The notes under the pieces: generated by a model
What the model was told of the DNA's origin: nothing
Database searches by the model: none
The model's input: only the letters and a program-made list of their open reading frames with translations
Made by a program: the position numbers and the translations under genes
In this document: positions 1 through 5,489 of the stretch, one piece after another
How the letters are laid out: each line of letters opens with the position of its first letter
Numbering within the stretch: the stretch's first letter is position 1
DNA from: Planctomycetaceae bacterium
GTDB lineage: Bacteria > Planctomycetota > Planctomycetia > Pirellulales > Pirellulaceae
NCBI GenBank assembly: GCA_007133715.1
Contig: SLMF01000721.1
Coordinates: 1-6,838 of the forward strand
Direction: 5' to 3'
DNA: 6,838 bases

Positions 1-391
1 CGTTTCGCACGACGGTCATTTCGGAGGCCAGGTCCTCGGCGCGAACCCAGCTATTGACCAGTCGATCGGCCTCCAAGCGGATGGCGAACTCCAGGTTTTC
101 GTCGCTTGTCGGCAGCGTTTCGTAGTAGTTCGTGCGATCACCGGACGTCGTGCCGTTGAAACGCGCGCCGCGTTTTTGCAGGGCCTGCGGGACATTCGGA
201 TGAGTAGGTGTGCCCTTGAAAAGCAAGTGTTCCAGCAGATGCGCCATACCGGTCTCGCCGTACCCCTCGTGTCGGGAGCCGACGAAGACCGTCAAACTGA
301 CCGTCACGGTGGGACGGGACGAATCGGGAAACAGCAGCACCTGCAGACCATTCGCCAGACGATATTCCGAGATCCCTTCGATGTGGGCCAT
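1..391 (-). CDS. M16 family zinc metallopeptidase (insulinase/pitrilysin-like), N-terminal part, truncated by window edge
   Basis: Reading the minus strand from ATG at 391 gives 130 codons open to the left edge. The protein carries the inverted zinc motif HLLEH at residues 51-55 (two His ligands and the catalytic Glu), preceded by GSRHEGYGETGMA and followed by FKGT and a GARFNGTTSGDRTNYYETLP segment, all typical of the M16 N-terminal domain. Glu124 matches the conserved Glu before the third zinc ligand. That ligand is expected 74-76 residues after HLLEH, so just beyond the window. The start is fixed by an in-frame TAG at about 447-449 with no ATG, GTG or TTG between, and a GGAG at 402-405 (10 nt spacer). 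No signal peptide is visible, so a cytoplasmic location is likelier, although M16 enzymes also occur in the periplasm. It is divergent from the six-gene set to the right and need not be functionally linked to it. Substrate cannot be inferred. The family call is secure. Confidence 0.93.
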   Translation of the reverse strand, partial: MAHIEGISEYRLANGLQVLLFPDSSRPTVTVSLTVFVGSRHEGYGETGMAHLLEHLLFKGTPTHPNVPQALQKRGARFNGTTSGDRTNYYETLPTSDENLEFAIRLEADRLVNSWVRAEDLASEMTVVRN

Positions 392-422
392 GAGTTGCGT
401 GCTCCCTGAGAGTGTGTGAGCC

Positions 423-451
423 AGTGTAGCGCAGCCGATGGGGAGCGTCTA
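423..451 (-). promoter_or_regulatory. Weak candidate sigma70 promoter for the M16 peptidase gene
   Basis: On the minus strand, TAGACG (446-451) and TACACT (423-428) are separated by exactly 17 nt. Each matches the -35 and -10 consensus at 4 of 6 positions. Transcription would begin near 416, giving a leader of about 25 nt before the ATG at 391. This is consensus matching only, and planctomycete promoters are poorly characterised. Confidence 0.3.
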
Positions 452-682
452 CCCACTGCCTAAGCCGCCTTTGTGTTTTTGCATCTTTTGGGCGGAGTGC
501 GTAAGGCAAGCATGGATGGTTTTCTTGGTTGTATTGCGTCCAGGTGAAGAAAAACCGCGGGCGAATGCGATTGGTTCTCACACGGCCGGGAACACTGCGG
601 GAGCAGCTTGGTGGCTTTTGGACCGCGAGCACCCGAATCACAACCTTCTGGGGGCCAATGACTTGGGAAGTTTTCCCCTGAA

Positions 683-711
683 TTGACAGGCCGCGGGATG
701 ACAGTTAGCAT
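683..711 (+). promoter_or_regulatory. Candidate sigma70 promoter for the toroid/exbB-exbD gene set
   Basis: A perfect TTGACA -35 hexamer (683-688) is followed after exactly 17 nt by TAGCAT (706-711), which matches the -10 consensus at 4 of 6 positions. A start near 718 would give a leader of about 120 nt before the ATG at 839. The element lies upstream of the first gene of the co-directional set, where an operon promoter is expected. An inverted repeat, GACAGG (685-690) with CCTGTC (733-738), overlaps the -35 box; whether it has an operator role is unknown. Confidence 0.5.
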
Positions 712-753
712 TCCAGCGAGTAGTCGAAGGCCCCTGTCGGCCATGACAAAGAA

Positions 754-814
754 GCCCGCACGAAACCGCGTCGTTTTCGGAGTTCCCGAGCCACCGAGGC
801 GTTTTTGTGCGGGC
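754..814 (+). repeat. Inverted repeat in the 5' leader of the toroid gene
   Basis: GCCCGCAC at 754-761 is perfectly complementary to GTGCGGGC at 807-814, and the flanks extend the pairing imperfectly on both sides. The 45-nt loop can form a smaller hairpin, CGAAA with TTTCG. The structure ends 12 nt before the GGAG ribosome binding site at 827-830, so it could influence translation or mRNA stability. It has no following T-run and so does not look like an intrinsic terminator. No known riboswitch class is recognised. Confidence 0.45.
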
Positions 815-826
815 CTCTCGAGAATC

Positions 827-830
827 GGAG
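827..830 (+). promoter_or_regulatory. Ribosome binding site deciding the start of the toroid gene
   Basis: GGAG sits 8 nt before the ATG at 839. The open frame extends upstream to a TTG at 683, but that part overlaps the promoter and leader and would bury the signal peptide behind 52 extra residues. This site therefore favours 839. Confidence 0.75.
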
Positions 831-838
831 TTTTGTGT

Positions 839-2482
839 ATGCGCAGCCGAAGGTCACGTTCCGGACGATGGTGTTGCATAGTGGTGGCGATCGCCCTGAC
901 CAGTTCGTGGGCGAGCGTCGCGACGGCTTACACTCCGGAGAGTCCGGAAGTTCAACGGTTGCTTCAGCGCGCGGCCGAGTATTTGGAAAGCGACCCCAGC
1001 CTGGGGCCGGCCGTGGGGGGGAAACTTCTTGTGGCGTTGGCTCTCACCAAAGTGGGTAGAGACCAGCAGCATCCCTTCGTACGGGAGGCCATCGAACAGG
1101 CCCTGAAGTTGGTCGAGCGGGTACGGAAAGACGGCATCGGCAGCCATGTGTACAACGAGGCGGTCTGTCTGTATTTCCTGTGCGAGATGAATCCGAACCG
1201 GTATCGCGAGGAAATCGAGGACTTGTTGGATGCGATGGTCCGGCGGCAGCGTCCCAACGGCACTTGGGGTTACAGTCCTCATACTTATGATGACACCTCG
1301 CAGACGCAGTATGGTGTGTTGTCCTTATGGGCCGCCCGCCATCATGGTTTCGCGGTGCCTGGCGAGTCGATTGAACGCGCGGCGAATTGGCTGATGCGGG
1401 TGCAGGACCCCAGCGGGGGGTGGTCTTATCAATCCCGTGATCCGGGCGGTTTCGAGCTGGTGAACCAGATGCGGGTCACGCATTCGATGAGTGCTGCGGG
1501 ACTGAGCAGTGTCTACATTTGCGCCCATCTGCTCGGCTTTACCGCCTCGCGTCAGCGAGCGGAGCGTGAAGACGACGGCTTGCCGCCCGCAGTGAAACGG
1601 GTGCCTTCCGAGGAGGAGAAGCGGCGTCAGGCGGCCGCGATTCGTCCGACGCAGACCAATGCCCAGCGATTGCAGAGGAGCCAACAATTAGGGAACCAGT
1701 GGTTCGAGGAGAATCTGGCCTACGACATCGAGAGCTGGAACCATTACTACATGTACGCCGTCGAGCGTTACAAGAGTTTTCGCGAGTTTGTTGAAGGACG
1801 AGCGGTTGCGGAGCCGGACTGGTATATCGAGGGGGTCGAGTATCTCCGCCGGACGCAGAATGAAAATGGAAGTTGGATTACGGAAAAATCGCACGGCTCG
1901 AGCCCGGCCGTCGACACGGCCTTTGCCATTCTGTTCCTCACCCGCAGCAGTCGCAGCATCCTCCGTCAGAACGTACCGGACGAGGGCACTTTGATTGGGG
2001 GGCGTGGCTTGCCACGCAATCTGGCCAATGCCCAACTGGTCGATGGTCAGGTGGTCACGCCTCAGATGGTCCGCGATGTGGATGATCTTTTGAACTTGGT
2101 GGCCACCACAGCCGATCACGATTTCGATGCGACGCGTCTGCCCGGCGGTCTGACGCTGGACGAGGATCTGACTCGGCGGACCAGCCAACTCGAGCGTTTG
2201 CGGCAGATGGTCAGTGATCCGGATTTCCAACGGCGACTGGCAGCGGTCAAGACCTTGGGTCGCGCGCAGGATCTGGACAATGTTCCCGCGTTGATCTACG
2301 CGCTCAGCGACCCCGATCCGTTGGTGGTACGTGAGGCGCGGGATGGTCTGCGGCGAATCAGTCGGCGGTTCCGCGGTTTCGGTTTACCGGCGAATCCGAC
2401 GGCCCAACAAGTGGATGCCGCGGTACAGCGATGGAAGGATTGGTATCTTTCGATCCGGCCGGACGGCACCTTGATCGAATGA
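839..2482 (+). CDS. Secreted alpha/alpha-toroid protein (prenyltransferase/squalene cyclase-like repeats) with C-terminal HEAT-like segment
   Basis: The 547-residue product begins with a classic signal peptide: a basic n-region (MRSRRSRSGRW), a hydrophobic core at residues 12-27, and a likely Sec cleavage after ATA (residues 28-30). No lipobox is seen, so it should be soluble and periplasmic. Residues about 31-370 carry terpene-cyclase-type toroid repeats, shown by three QW-like motifs (QRPNGTWGY 137-145, QDPSGGWSY 189-197, QNENGSWIT 340-348) and helices such as DTAFAILFLTRS (359-370). A charged insert at 236-300 splits the repeats. YDDTS (150-154) resembles the cyclase DxDDTA motif but lacks the first Asp. 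Residues about 455-512 read as a HEAT-like pair (RRLAAVKTLG...VPALIYALSDPDPLVVREA). Secretion argues against terpene synthesis; a binding or scaffolding role is likelier. Such proteins are usually annotated as prenyltransferase/squalene oxidase repeat proteins. It heads the exbB-exbD gene set. Fold call good, function unknown. Confidence 0.88.
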   Translation: MRSRRSRSGRWCCIVVAIALTSSWASVATAYTPESPEVQRLLQRAAEYLESDPSLGPAVGGKLLVALALTKVGRDQQHPFVREAIEQALKLVERVRKDGIGSHVYNEAVCLYFLCEMNPNRYREEIEDLLDAMVRRQRPNGTWGYSPHTYDDTSQTQYGVLSLWAARHHGFAVPGESIERAANWLMRVQDPSGGWSYQSRDPGGFELVNQMRVTHSMSAAGLSSVYICAHLLGFTASRQRAEREDDGLPPAVKRVPSEEEKRRQAAAIRPTQTNAQRLQRSQQLGNQWFEENLAYDIESWNHYYMYAVERYKSFREFVEGRAVAEPDWYIEGVEYLRRTQNENGSWITEKSHGSSPAVDTAFAILFLTRSSRSILRQNVPDEGTLIGGRGLPRNLANAQLVDGQVVTPQMVRDVDDLLNLVATTADHDFDATRLPGGLTLDEDLTRRTSQLERLRQMVSDPDFQRRLAAVKTLGRAQDLDNVPALIYALSDPDPLVVREARDGLRRISRRFRGFGLPANPTAQQVDAAVQRWKDWYLSIRPDGTLIE

Positions 2483-2551
2483 GACGGTTGATACGAAGCT
2501 TATCTGGCAACGGTCGCAGTACGGCGGGTGCCCCATGGTGAAAGGTTGCTC

Positions 2552-2558
2552 GAGGTGA
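2552..2558 (+). promoter_or_regulatory. Strong Shine-Dalgarno deciding the start of the following gene
   Basis: GAGGTGA is a 7-base match to the anti-Shine-Dalgarno sequence and lies 5 nt before the GTG at 2564. In-frame alternatives at 2528 (GTG) and 2555 (GTG) have weaker or no such sites, so 2564 is preferred. Confidence 0.6.
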
Positions 2559-2563
2559 CGCAG

Positions 2564-3469
2564 GTGAATTCCCCTGGCCCATCACGATCGGTGAAGAGTT
2601 CGTCCCGCACGGACGCGCCCCGCGTCCTCCGCGTGTCAGCTTACGATCAAGTGGCGGGCATGCTGGTCGCGCTGCTGATCGTGATCGGATTTTTCGTCAG
2701 TCTGCTGTTCATCATCTGGCTGACCTCGCGGTTGTTATTCACGCAGCGGGCGATACCGGTGGAGTTGGTCGAGTATGCCGGTCGCGGGGATCATGCGGCG
2801 GGATTCGAGCGGGATTTGGAGGAACCTTCGATGGACGAGATCGAAGAGTTGATTGAACCCGAGCTGGAGACCACGTTGGAGGTCATCACGGATTTGATGA
2901 GCACGCAGGAGGCGGTATTCGATGCGATTGAGGTGGCGGCGGCCGGTACGGGTACGGGTATGGGAGACAGTCGCGGCCCCGGTCCTTTAGGCGAAGGGAG
3001 GGACGATCTGATCCCTCCCTGGGAGCGGTGGGAAATCCGCTTTACCACCTCGGGTGTCAACGCCTACGCCCGCCAGTTGGACTTTTTCAAGATCGAGTTG
3101 GGCGCGGCCGGTGGCGGCTCGTCCACGGTGGACTATGCTGCCAACTTGGCCGCCTCGCGGCCGACTACCCGCAGTGGCAGCCCCGAGGACGAAGACCGTT
3201 TGTATATGTCCTGGCGGGATGGGGACAGCACGCTGGCCGCCTTCGATCGCCAGTTGTTGGCCAAAGCGGGGATATCCACGGAGCGGCGGATGGTGCTCCA
3301 GTTCTATCCGCCGGATGTCGAACGCCGGCTACTGACCTTGGAGGCCACGCAGGCGAGGGGACGCGATGCGGGTGAGTTCCTGAAGACGGTGTTTGCCGTA
3401 ATCGAAACCCGCGATGGCTACGATTTCGAGGTGGTCGAACAGTATTTCCGTCCCGCTCCGGCGCTTTGA
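2564..3469 (+). CDS. Single-pass inner-membrane protein with periplasmic domain; candidate TonB/TolA-like partner of the ExbB-ExbD motor
   Basis: I do not recognise the family. From the GTG at 2564 it is 301 residues; starts at 2528 or 2555 would add 12 or 3 residues. Residues 1-30 are polar and basic (cytoplasmic), 31-57 form one strong transmembrane helix (MLVALLIVIGFFVSLLFIIW), then comes an acidic linker at 82-104 (EEPSMDEIEELIEPELE), a Gly-rich stretch at 127-146 (GTGTGMGDSRGPGPLGEG), and a mixed alpha/beta-like domain at 150-297 beginning PPWERWEIRF and ending near YDFEVVEQYF. This layout (short cytoplasmic N-terminus, one anchor, extended linker, C-terminal periplasmic domain) is that of TonB and TolA, and the gene lies 92 bp before exbB. 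I see no TonB sequence motif and no Pro-Lys linker, so the role as force transducer is inferred from topology and position only. It could instead be a structural subunit. The gap to the preceding gene is 81 bp. Confidence 0.8.
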   Translation: MNSPGPSRSVKSSSRTDAPRVLRVSAYDQVAGMLVALLIVIGFFVSLLFIIWLTSRLLFTQRAIPVELVEYAGRGDHAAGFERDLEEPSMDEIEELIEPELETTLEVITDLMSTQEAVFDAIEVAAAGTGTGMGDSRGPGPLGEGRDDLIPPWERWEIRFTTSGVNAYARQLDFFKIELGAAGGGSSTVDYAANLAASRPTTRSGSPEDEDRLYMSWRDGDSTLAAFDRQLLAKAGISTERRMVLQFYPPDVERRLLTLEATQARGRDAGEFLKTVFAVIETRDGYDFEVVEQYFRPAPAL

Positions 3470-3478
3470 AACGCGGGG

Positions 3479-3508
3479 TTACGAAGTCGGGACACGTTGC
3501 GATAGAAT
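3479..3508 (+). promoter_or_regulatory. Weak candidate internal promoter before exbB
   Basis: TAGAAT at 3503-3508 matches the -10 consensus at 5 of 6 positions. The best -35, TTACGA at 3479-3484, matches 3 of 6 with an 18-nt spacer. It lies in the 92-bp gap before exbB and could provide extra transcription of the motor genes. The evidence is a consensus match only. Confidence 0.25.
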
Positions 3509-3561
3509 AACGACGCCCAATGTGGAAGCCGCCACCGGTTTTTTTTACACGAGAGACGCCC

Positions 3562-4212
3562 ATGGACATTCAAGGGTTAACGGGAATTGTCGGGAATCTG
3601 ACTTATGTCGTATTGGTTCTGATCGCTTTGTGGGGTGTTTTCTGTGTCGTCATGGTCTGGACGCGCGTCGCCCAGAAGCGATTTCGCGACGAGCAGGCTC
3701 AACAGGAGTTTTTGGCCCAACTGGAACAGCCCTTGACTCGGGGTGATTTCGACAGCGCCGTGGCGATCTGCCAAGACGACCCGCGAGCCGTACCGCAGCT
3801 GGCCCTGCTGGCGATCGAGAACCGGTCCGCCGGTTTCGCCAAAATTCGCCAGCTGATCGTGGACCGTTTCCAACGCGACGTGATGGCCGACCTGGAATAT
3901 CGTGTCAGTTGGGTCAATACGATGATCAAGAGCGCACCGATGGTCGGACTGCTGGGGACCGTACTGGGGATGATGGGGGCTTTCGCCAAGCTGGCTGCTG
4001 CCGAGAACGTCCAGCCGGATCAGCTGGCCAGCGATATCAGTCTGGCGTTGATCACCACGGCCGGGGGGCTGGCTATTGCCATTCCGTTGGTCATCAGCAT
4101 GGCCAGCATCAACGTGCGGATCCGCAAGATGGAGGATCTGGCCATTTCCGGGTTGACCCGAGTTCTGGACAGTTTCCGGACCGGTTTGGAGGTTCGCGGC
4201 GGCAGATCGTAA
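3562..4212 (+). CDS. exbB: ExbB/TolQ/MotA-type proton channel subunit
   Basis: The 216-residue protein has the full ExbB/TolQ layout. Transmembrane helix 1 spans about 13-34. A cytoplasmic region follows, containing GDFDSAVAIC (61-70) and helices running to about 120. Helix 2 carries the signature APMVGLLGTVLGMMGAF (125-141), and helix 3 the signature ALITTAGGLAIAIP (162-175). Thr133 and Thr166 align with the channel threonines of E. coli ExbB (T148, T181) and TolQ (T145, T178). In known systems a pentamer of this subunit encloses an ExbD/TolR dimer in the inner membrane and uses the proton gradient to drive a partner. The ATG at 3562 is chosen because GAGAGA (3551-3556) precedes it by 5 nt; an upstream in-frame ATG at 3520 has no binding site and adds 14 residues that do not fit. 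Two exbD genes follow. Whether it is Ton-, Tol- or gliding-like cannot be read from the sequence; the symbol denotes the family. Confidence 0.96.
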   Translation: MDIQGLTGIVGNLTYVVLVLIALWGVFCVVMVWTRVAQKRFRDEQAQQEFLAQLEQPLTRGDFDSAVAICQDDPRAVPQLALLAIENRSAGFAKIRQLIVDRFQRDVMADLEYRVSWVNTMIKSAPMVGLLGTVLGMMGAFAKLAAAENVQPDQLASDISLALITTAGGLAIAIPLVISMASINVRIRKMEDLAISGLTRVLDSFRTGLEVRGGRS

Positions 4213-4248
4213 TTCGGCAGCGGGGGAGTCTGGCCTAGGGAGCATGGC

Positions 4249-4275
4249 GATGCGAACGGATCACTGTCTCGCATC
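4249..4275 (+). repeat. Intercistronic hairpin upstream of the first exbD
   Basis: GATGCGA (4249-4255) pairs perfectly with TCGCATC (4269-4275) across a 13-nt loop. It fills much of the 78-bp gap between exbB and exbD and ends 3 nt before the GGGAAAGA ribosome binding site of exbD (4279-4286). With no T-run it is not an intrinsic terminator. An effect on mRNA processing, stability or exbD translation is possible but unproven. Confidence 0.4.
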
Positions 4276-4290
4276 TGCGGGAAAGACGGC

Positions 4291-4773
4291 ATGAACGACC
4301 AATTTTCCGACGAAATGGAGCCCCTGCTCCGCTCGAAGACCTACGACGATTCGGAGATGGACATCACTCCGATGATCGACATGACATTCTTGTTGTTGAT
4401 CTTCTTTCTGGTGGCCTCGAAGATGGATCCGTCGGCCGACATTCAATTGCCGCCGGCCCAGCACGGATTGGCGGTGGTCGAGCGGAGTTCGGTGATCATC
4501 ACGATGTCTGCGGGCGACGAGGGTCAGGCCCGGGTCTACCGGGGCAACGGCCGTCTTGCCGAATATCTGGTGGACGGGAGCGATCTGGAAGCCCAGGAGG
4601 ACGAGATTGCAGCGTATGTCGAGGAGGAATTGGTGGAGAGCACCAAGGAGAACGTGCTGATCAAGGCGGAGGTGGGGGTCAAGCACCGGGACGTGGCGCG
4701 GATATCGCGAGCTGCCACGCGTCCGGAGGGGGTGGTTCAGCTGAATTATGCGATCCTGGAGGCTCTGCCCTAA
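4291..4773 (+). CDS. exbD: ExbD/TolR family biopolymer transport subunit (first copy)
   Basis: The 160-residue protein has a short cytoplasmic N-terminus (1-24), then the signature MDITPMIDMTFLLLIFFLVA (23-42), which leads into and forms the single transmembrane helix, and a periplasmic domain (about 45-160). Asp30 corresponds to the essential proton-carrying Asp of ExbD (D25) and TolR (D23). The periplasmic part shows the usual ExbD order: a beta segment SSVIITMSAG (66-75), a helix around 97-118, ENVLIKAEVGVKHRDVARI (120-138), and a final helix. Length is near the usual 130-150. ATG at 4291 follows GGGAAAGA (4279-4286). The stop at 4771-4773 lies only 2 nt before the next exbD, so the two copies are likely translated in a coupled way and may form a heterodimer inside one ExbB pentamer (inference). 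Confidence 0.95.
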   Translation: MNDQFSDEMEPLLRSKTYDDSEMDITPMIDMTFLLLIFFLVASKMDPSADIQLPPAQHGLAVVERSSVIITMSAGDEGQARVYRGNGRLAEYLVDGSDLEAQEDEIAAYVEEELVESTKENVLIKAEVGVKHRDVARISRAATRPEGVVQLNYAILEALP

Positions 4774-4775
4774 TC

Positions 4776-5471
4776 ATGGCGTTTGTATTCAACTGTCCAA
4801 GCTGTGGGACACCGCACTCGGCGGAGGAGCGGCTGATCGGGCGTTCCGTGCGTTGCCCGCGTTGTGGCGACGTGGTGCGGGTGACGCGGCCGGACTCATC
4901 GCCCTCCGGTTCCGAGCGCCCCGCGGCGACCGTTGCCGCCGGGCCGCATTCTGCCCCTTCCCCACGACCGGCGGGTTCGGCGGAAGCGTCGGCCGACGAA
5001 GGCGAACTGGACTTCGGCCCGAAACACGAAATGAGCGAAGCTGCGATGGACATGACCCCGATGGTCGACGTGACCTTCCAGTTGCTGATCTTTTTCATGG
5101 TCACGGCCGCTTTCAGTATGCAGAAGTCGATCGAGATCCCCAAGCCGGAGCAGGAGGAGTCGGTGCAAGCCCAGCCGATCGACCCGCAAACAGATCCGAA
5201 TTGCGTGATCGTCCAGATCGACGAGTACAACACGTTTCAGGTGCTGTACGAGACGATCGCCCCGGAGGACACCGAGGCGGGCAGCGAGCAGGAACTGTTG
5301 CAGAAGTTGCGTTATGCCCGCGATTCGGCCCCGGGAGGCAGCCCCCCGAGCAAGCTGCTGGTCCAGGCGCATGGCGAGGCACGTCATGAGTTTGTCGTCA
5401 TGGCTTTGGATGCCGGCACCTCGGTGGGGATGGAGCAGGTCCAACTGATGACCGTCGAGGAGATGGATTAA
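4776..5471 (+). CDS. exbD: ExbD/TolR family subunit with N-terminal zinc ribbon (second copy)
   Basis: The 231-residue protein fuses two modules. Residues 4-36 form a zinc ribbon with CPSCG (Cys7, Cys10) and CPRCG (Cys27, Cys30) and a GRSVRCPRCGDVVRV tail, matching the MJ0042-type finger pattern. A low-complexity Ser/Pro/Ala linker (about 38-75) leads to the ExbD signature AMDMTPMVDVTFQLLIFFMV (90-109), with Asp98 at the essential proton-carrying position and one transmembrane helix (about 99-114). The periplasmic domain (115-231) includes NCVIVQIDEY (142-151), a helix at 170-182 and SKLLVQAHGEARHEFVVMAL (192-211). The ribbon lies on the cytoplasmic side. ExbD proteins are usually about 140 residues, so the extra 90 are this fusion. 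ATG 4776 is 2 nt after the previous stop; GGAGG (4758-4762) is 13 nt away, which suggests translational coupling. The ribbon could bind a protein or nucleic acid partner; its role is unknown. Confidence 0.94.
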   Translation: MAFVFNCPSCGTPHSAEERLIGRSVRCPRCGDVVRVTRPDSSPSGSERPAATVAAGPHSAPSPRPAGSAEASADEGELDFGPKHEMSEAAMDMTPMVDVTFQLLIFFMVTAAFSMQKSIEIPKPEQEESVQAQPIDPQTDPNCVIVQIDEYNTFQVLYETIAPEDTEAGSEQELLQKLRYARDSAPGGSPPSKLLVQAHGEARHEFVVMALDAGTSVGMEQVQLMTVEEMD

Positions 5472-5489
5472 CACGTCGTAGGGGATACC

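Larger units (their letters stand above)
392..838. other. Divergent intergenic region, no convincing gene
   Basis: This 447-bp stretch separates the divergent M16 peptidase gene from the rightward six-gene set. Open frames cross it on both strands, but none has a family-like protein, a good ribosome binding site or a coherent reading, so I treat them as chance. It holds a candidate promoter for each direction (423-451 minus, 683-711 plus), an imperfect hairpin at 518-556, a GGGAA/TTCCC hairpin at 665-677, and an inverted repeat at 754-814 in the leader of the toroid gene. The section 461-495 resembles low-complexity dispersed intergenic repeats. Confidence 0.7.

Noticed and set aside
518..556. 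Hairpin GGTTTTCTT/AAGAAAAACC with a 20-nt loop, possible terminator or small RNA
   Set aside because: The stem is AT-rich with a bulge, it lies between divergent genes where no terminator is needed, and no promoter or conserved RNA structure accompanies it.
438..686. 82-codon plus-strand frame in the divergent region
   Set aside because: It has no ribosome binding site and no signal or domain, and it ends inside the -35 box of the proposed promoter.
683..838. N-terminal extension of the toroid protein starting at TTG 683
   Set aside because: The TTG is part of the TTGACA promoter hexamer. The extension would hide an excellent signal peptide, and ATG 839 has a well-placed GGAG.
872..877. Cys-Cys in the signal peptide of the toroid protein as a possible lipoprotein site
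   Set aside because: The context is Arg-Trp-Cys-Cys at the start of the hydrophobic core, which does not match a lipobox. A normal Sec cleavage site after ATA is better placed.
460..879. 139-codon minus-strand frame across the divergent region, and an overlapping frame at 138-641
   Set aside because: The products are low-complexity and Arg/Pro-rich. One overlaps the M16 gene in another frame and the other overlaps the promoter, leader and start of the toroid gene.
3522..3546. GTGG/CCAC stem followed by eight T, terminator-like
   Set aside because: The stem has only 4 bp and is separated from the T-run by three bases, too weak for an intrinsic terminator. It also lies inside a run of co-directional genes shortly before exbB.
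3577..4245. 222-codon minus-strand frame opposite exbB
   Set aside because: The plus strand here is a textbook ExbB with its signature motifs; the antisense product is rich in Gln, His and Asp with no recognisable domain.
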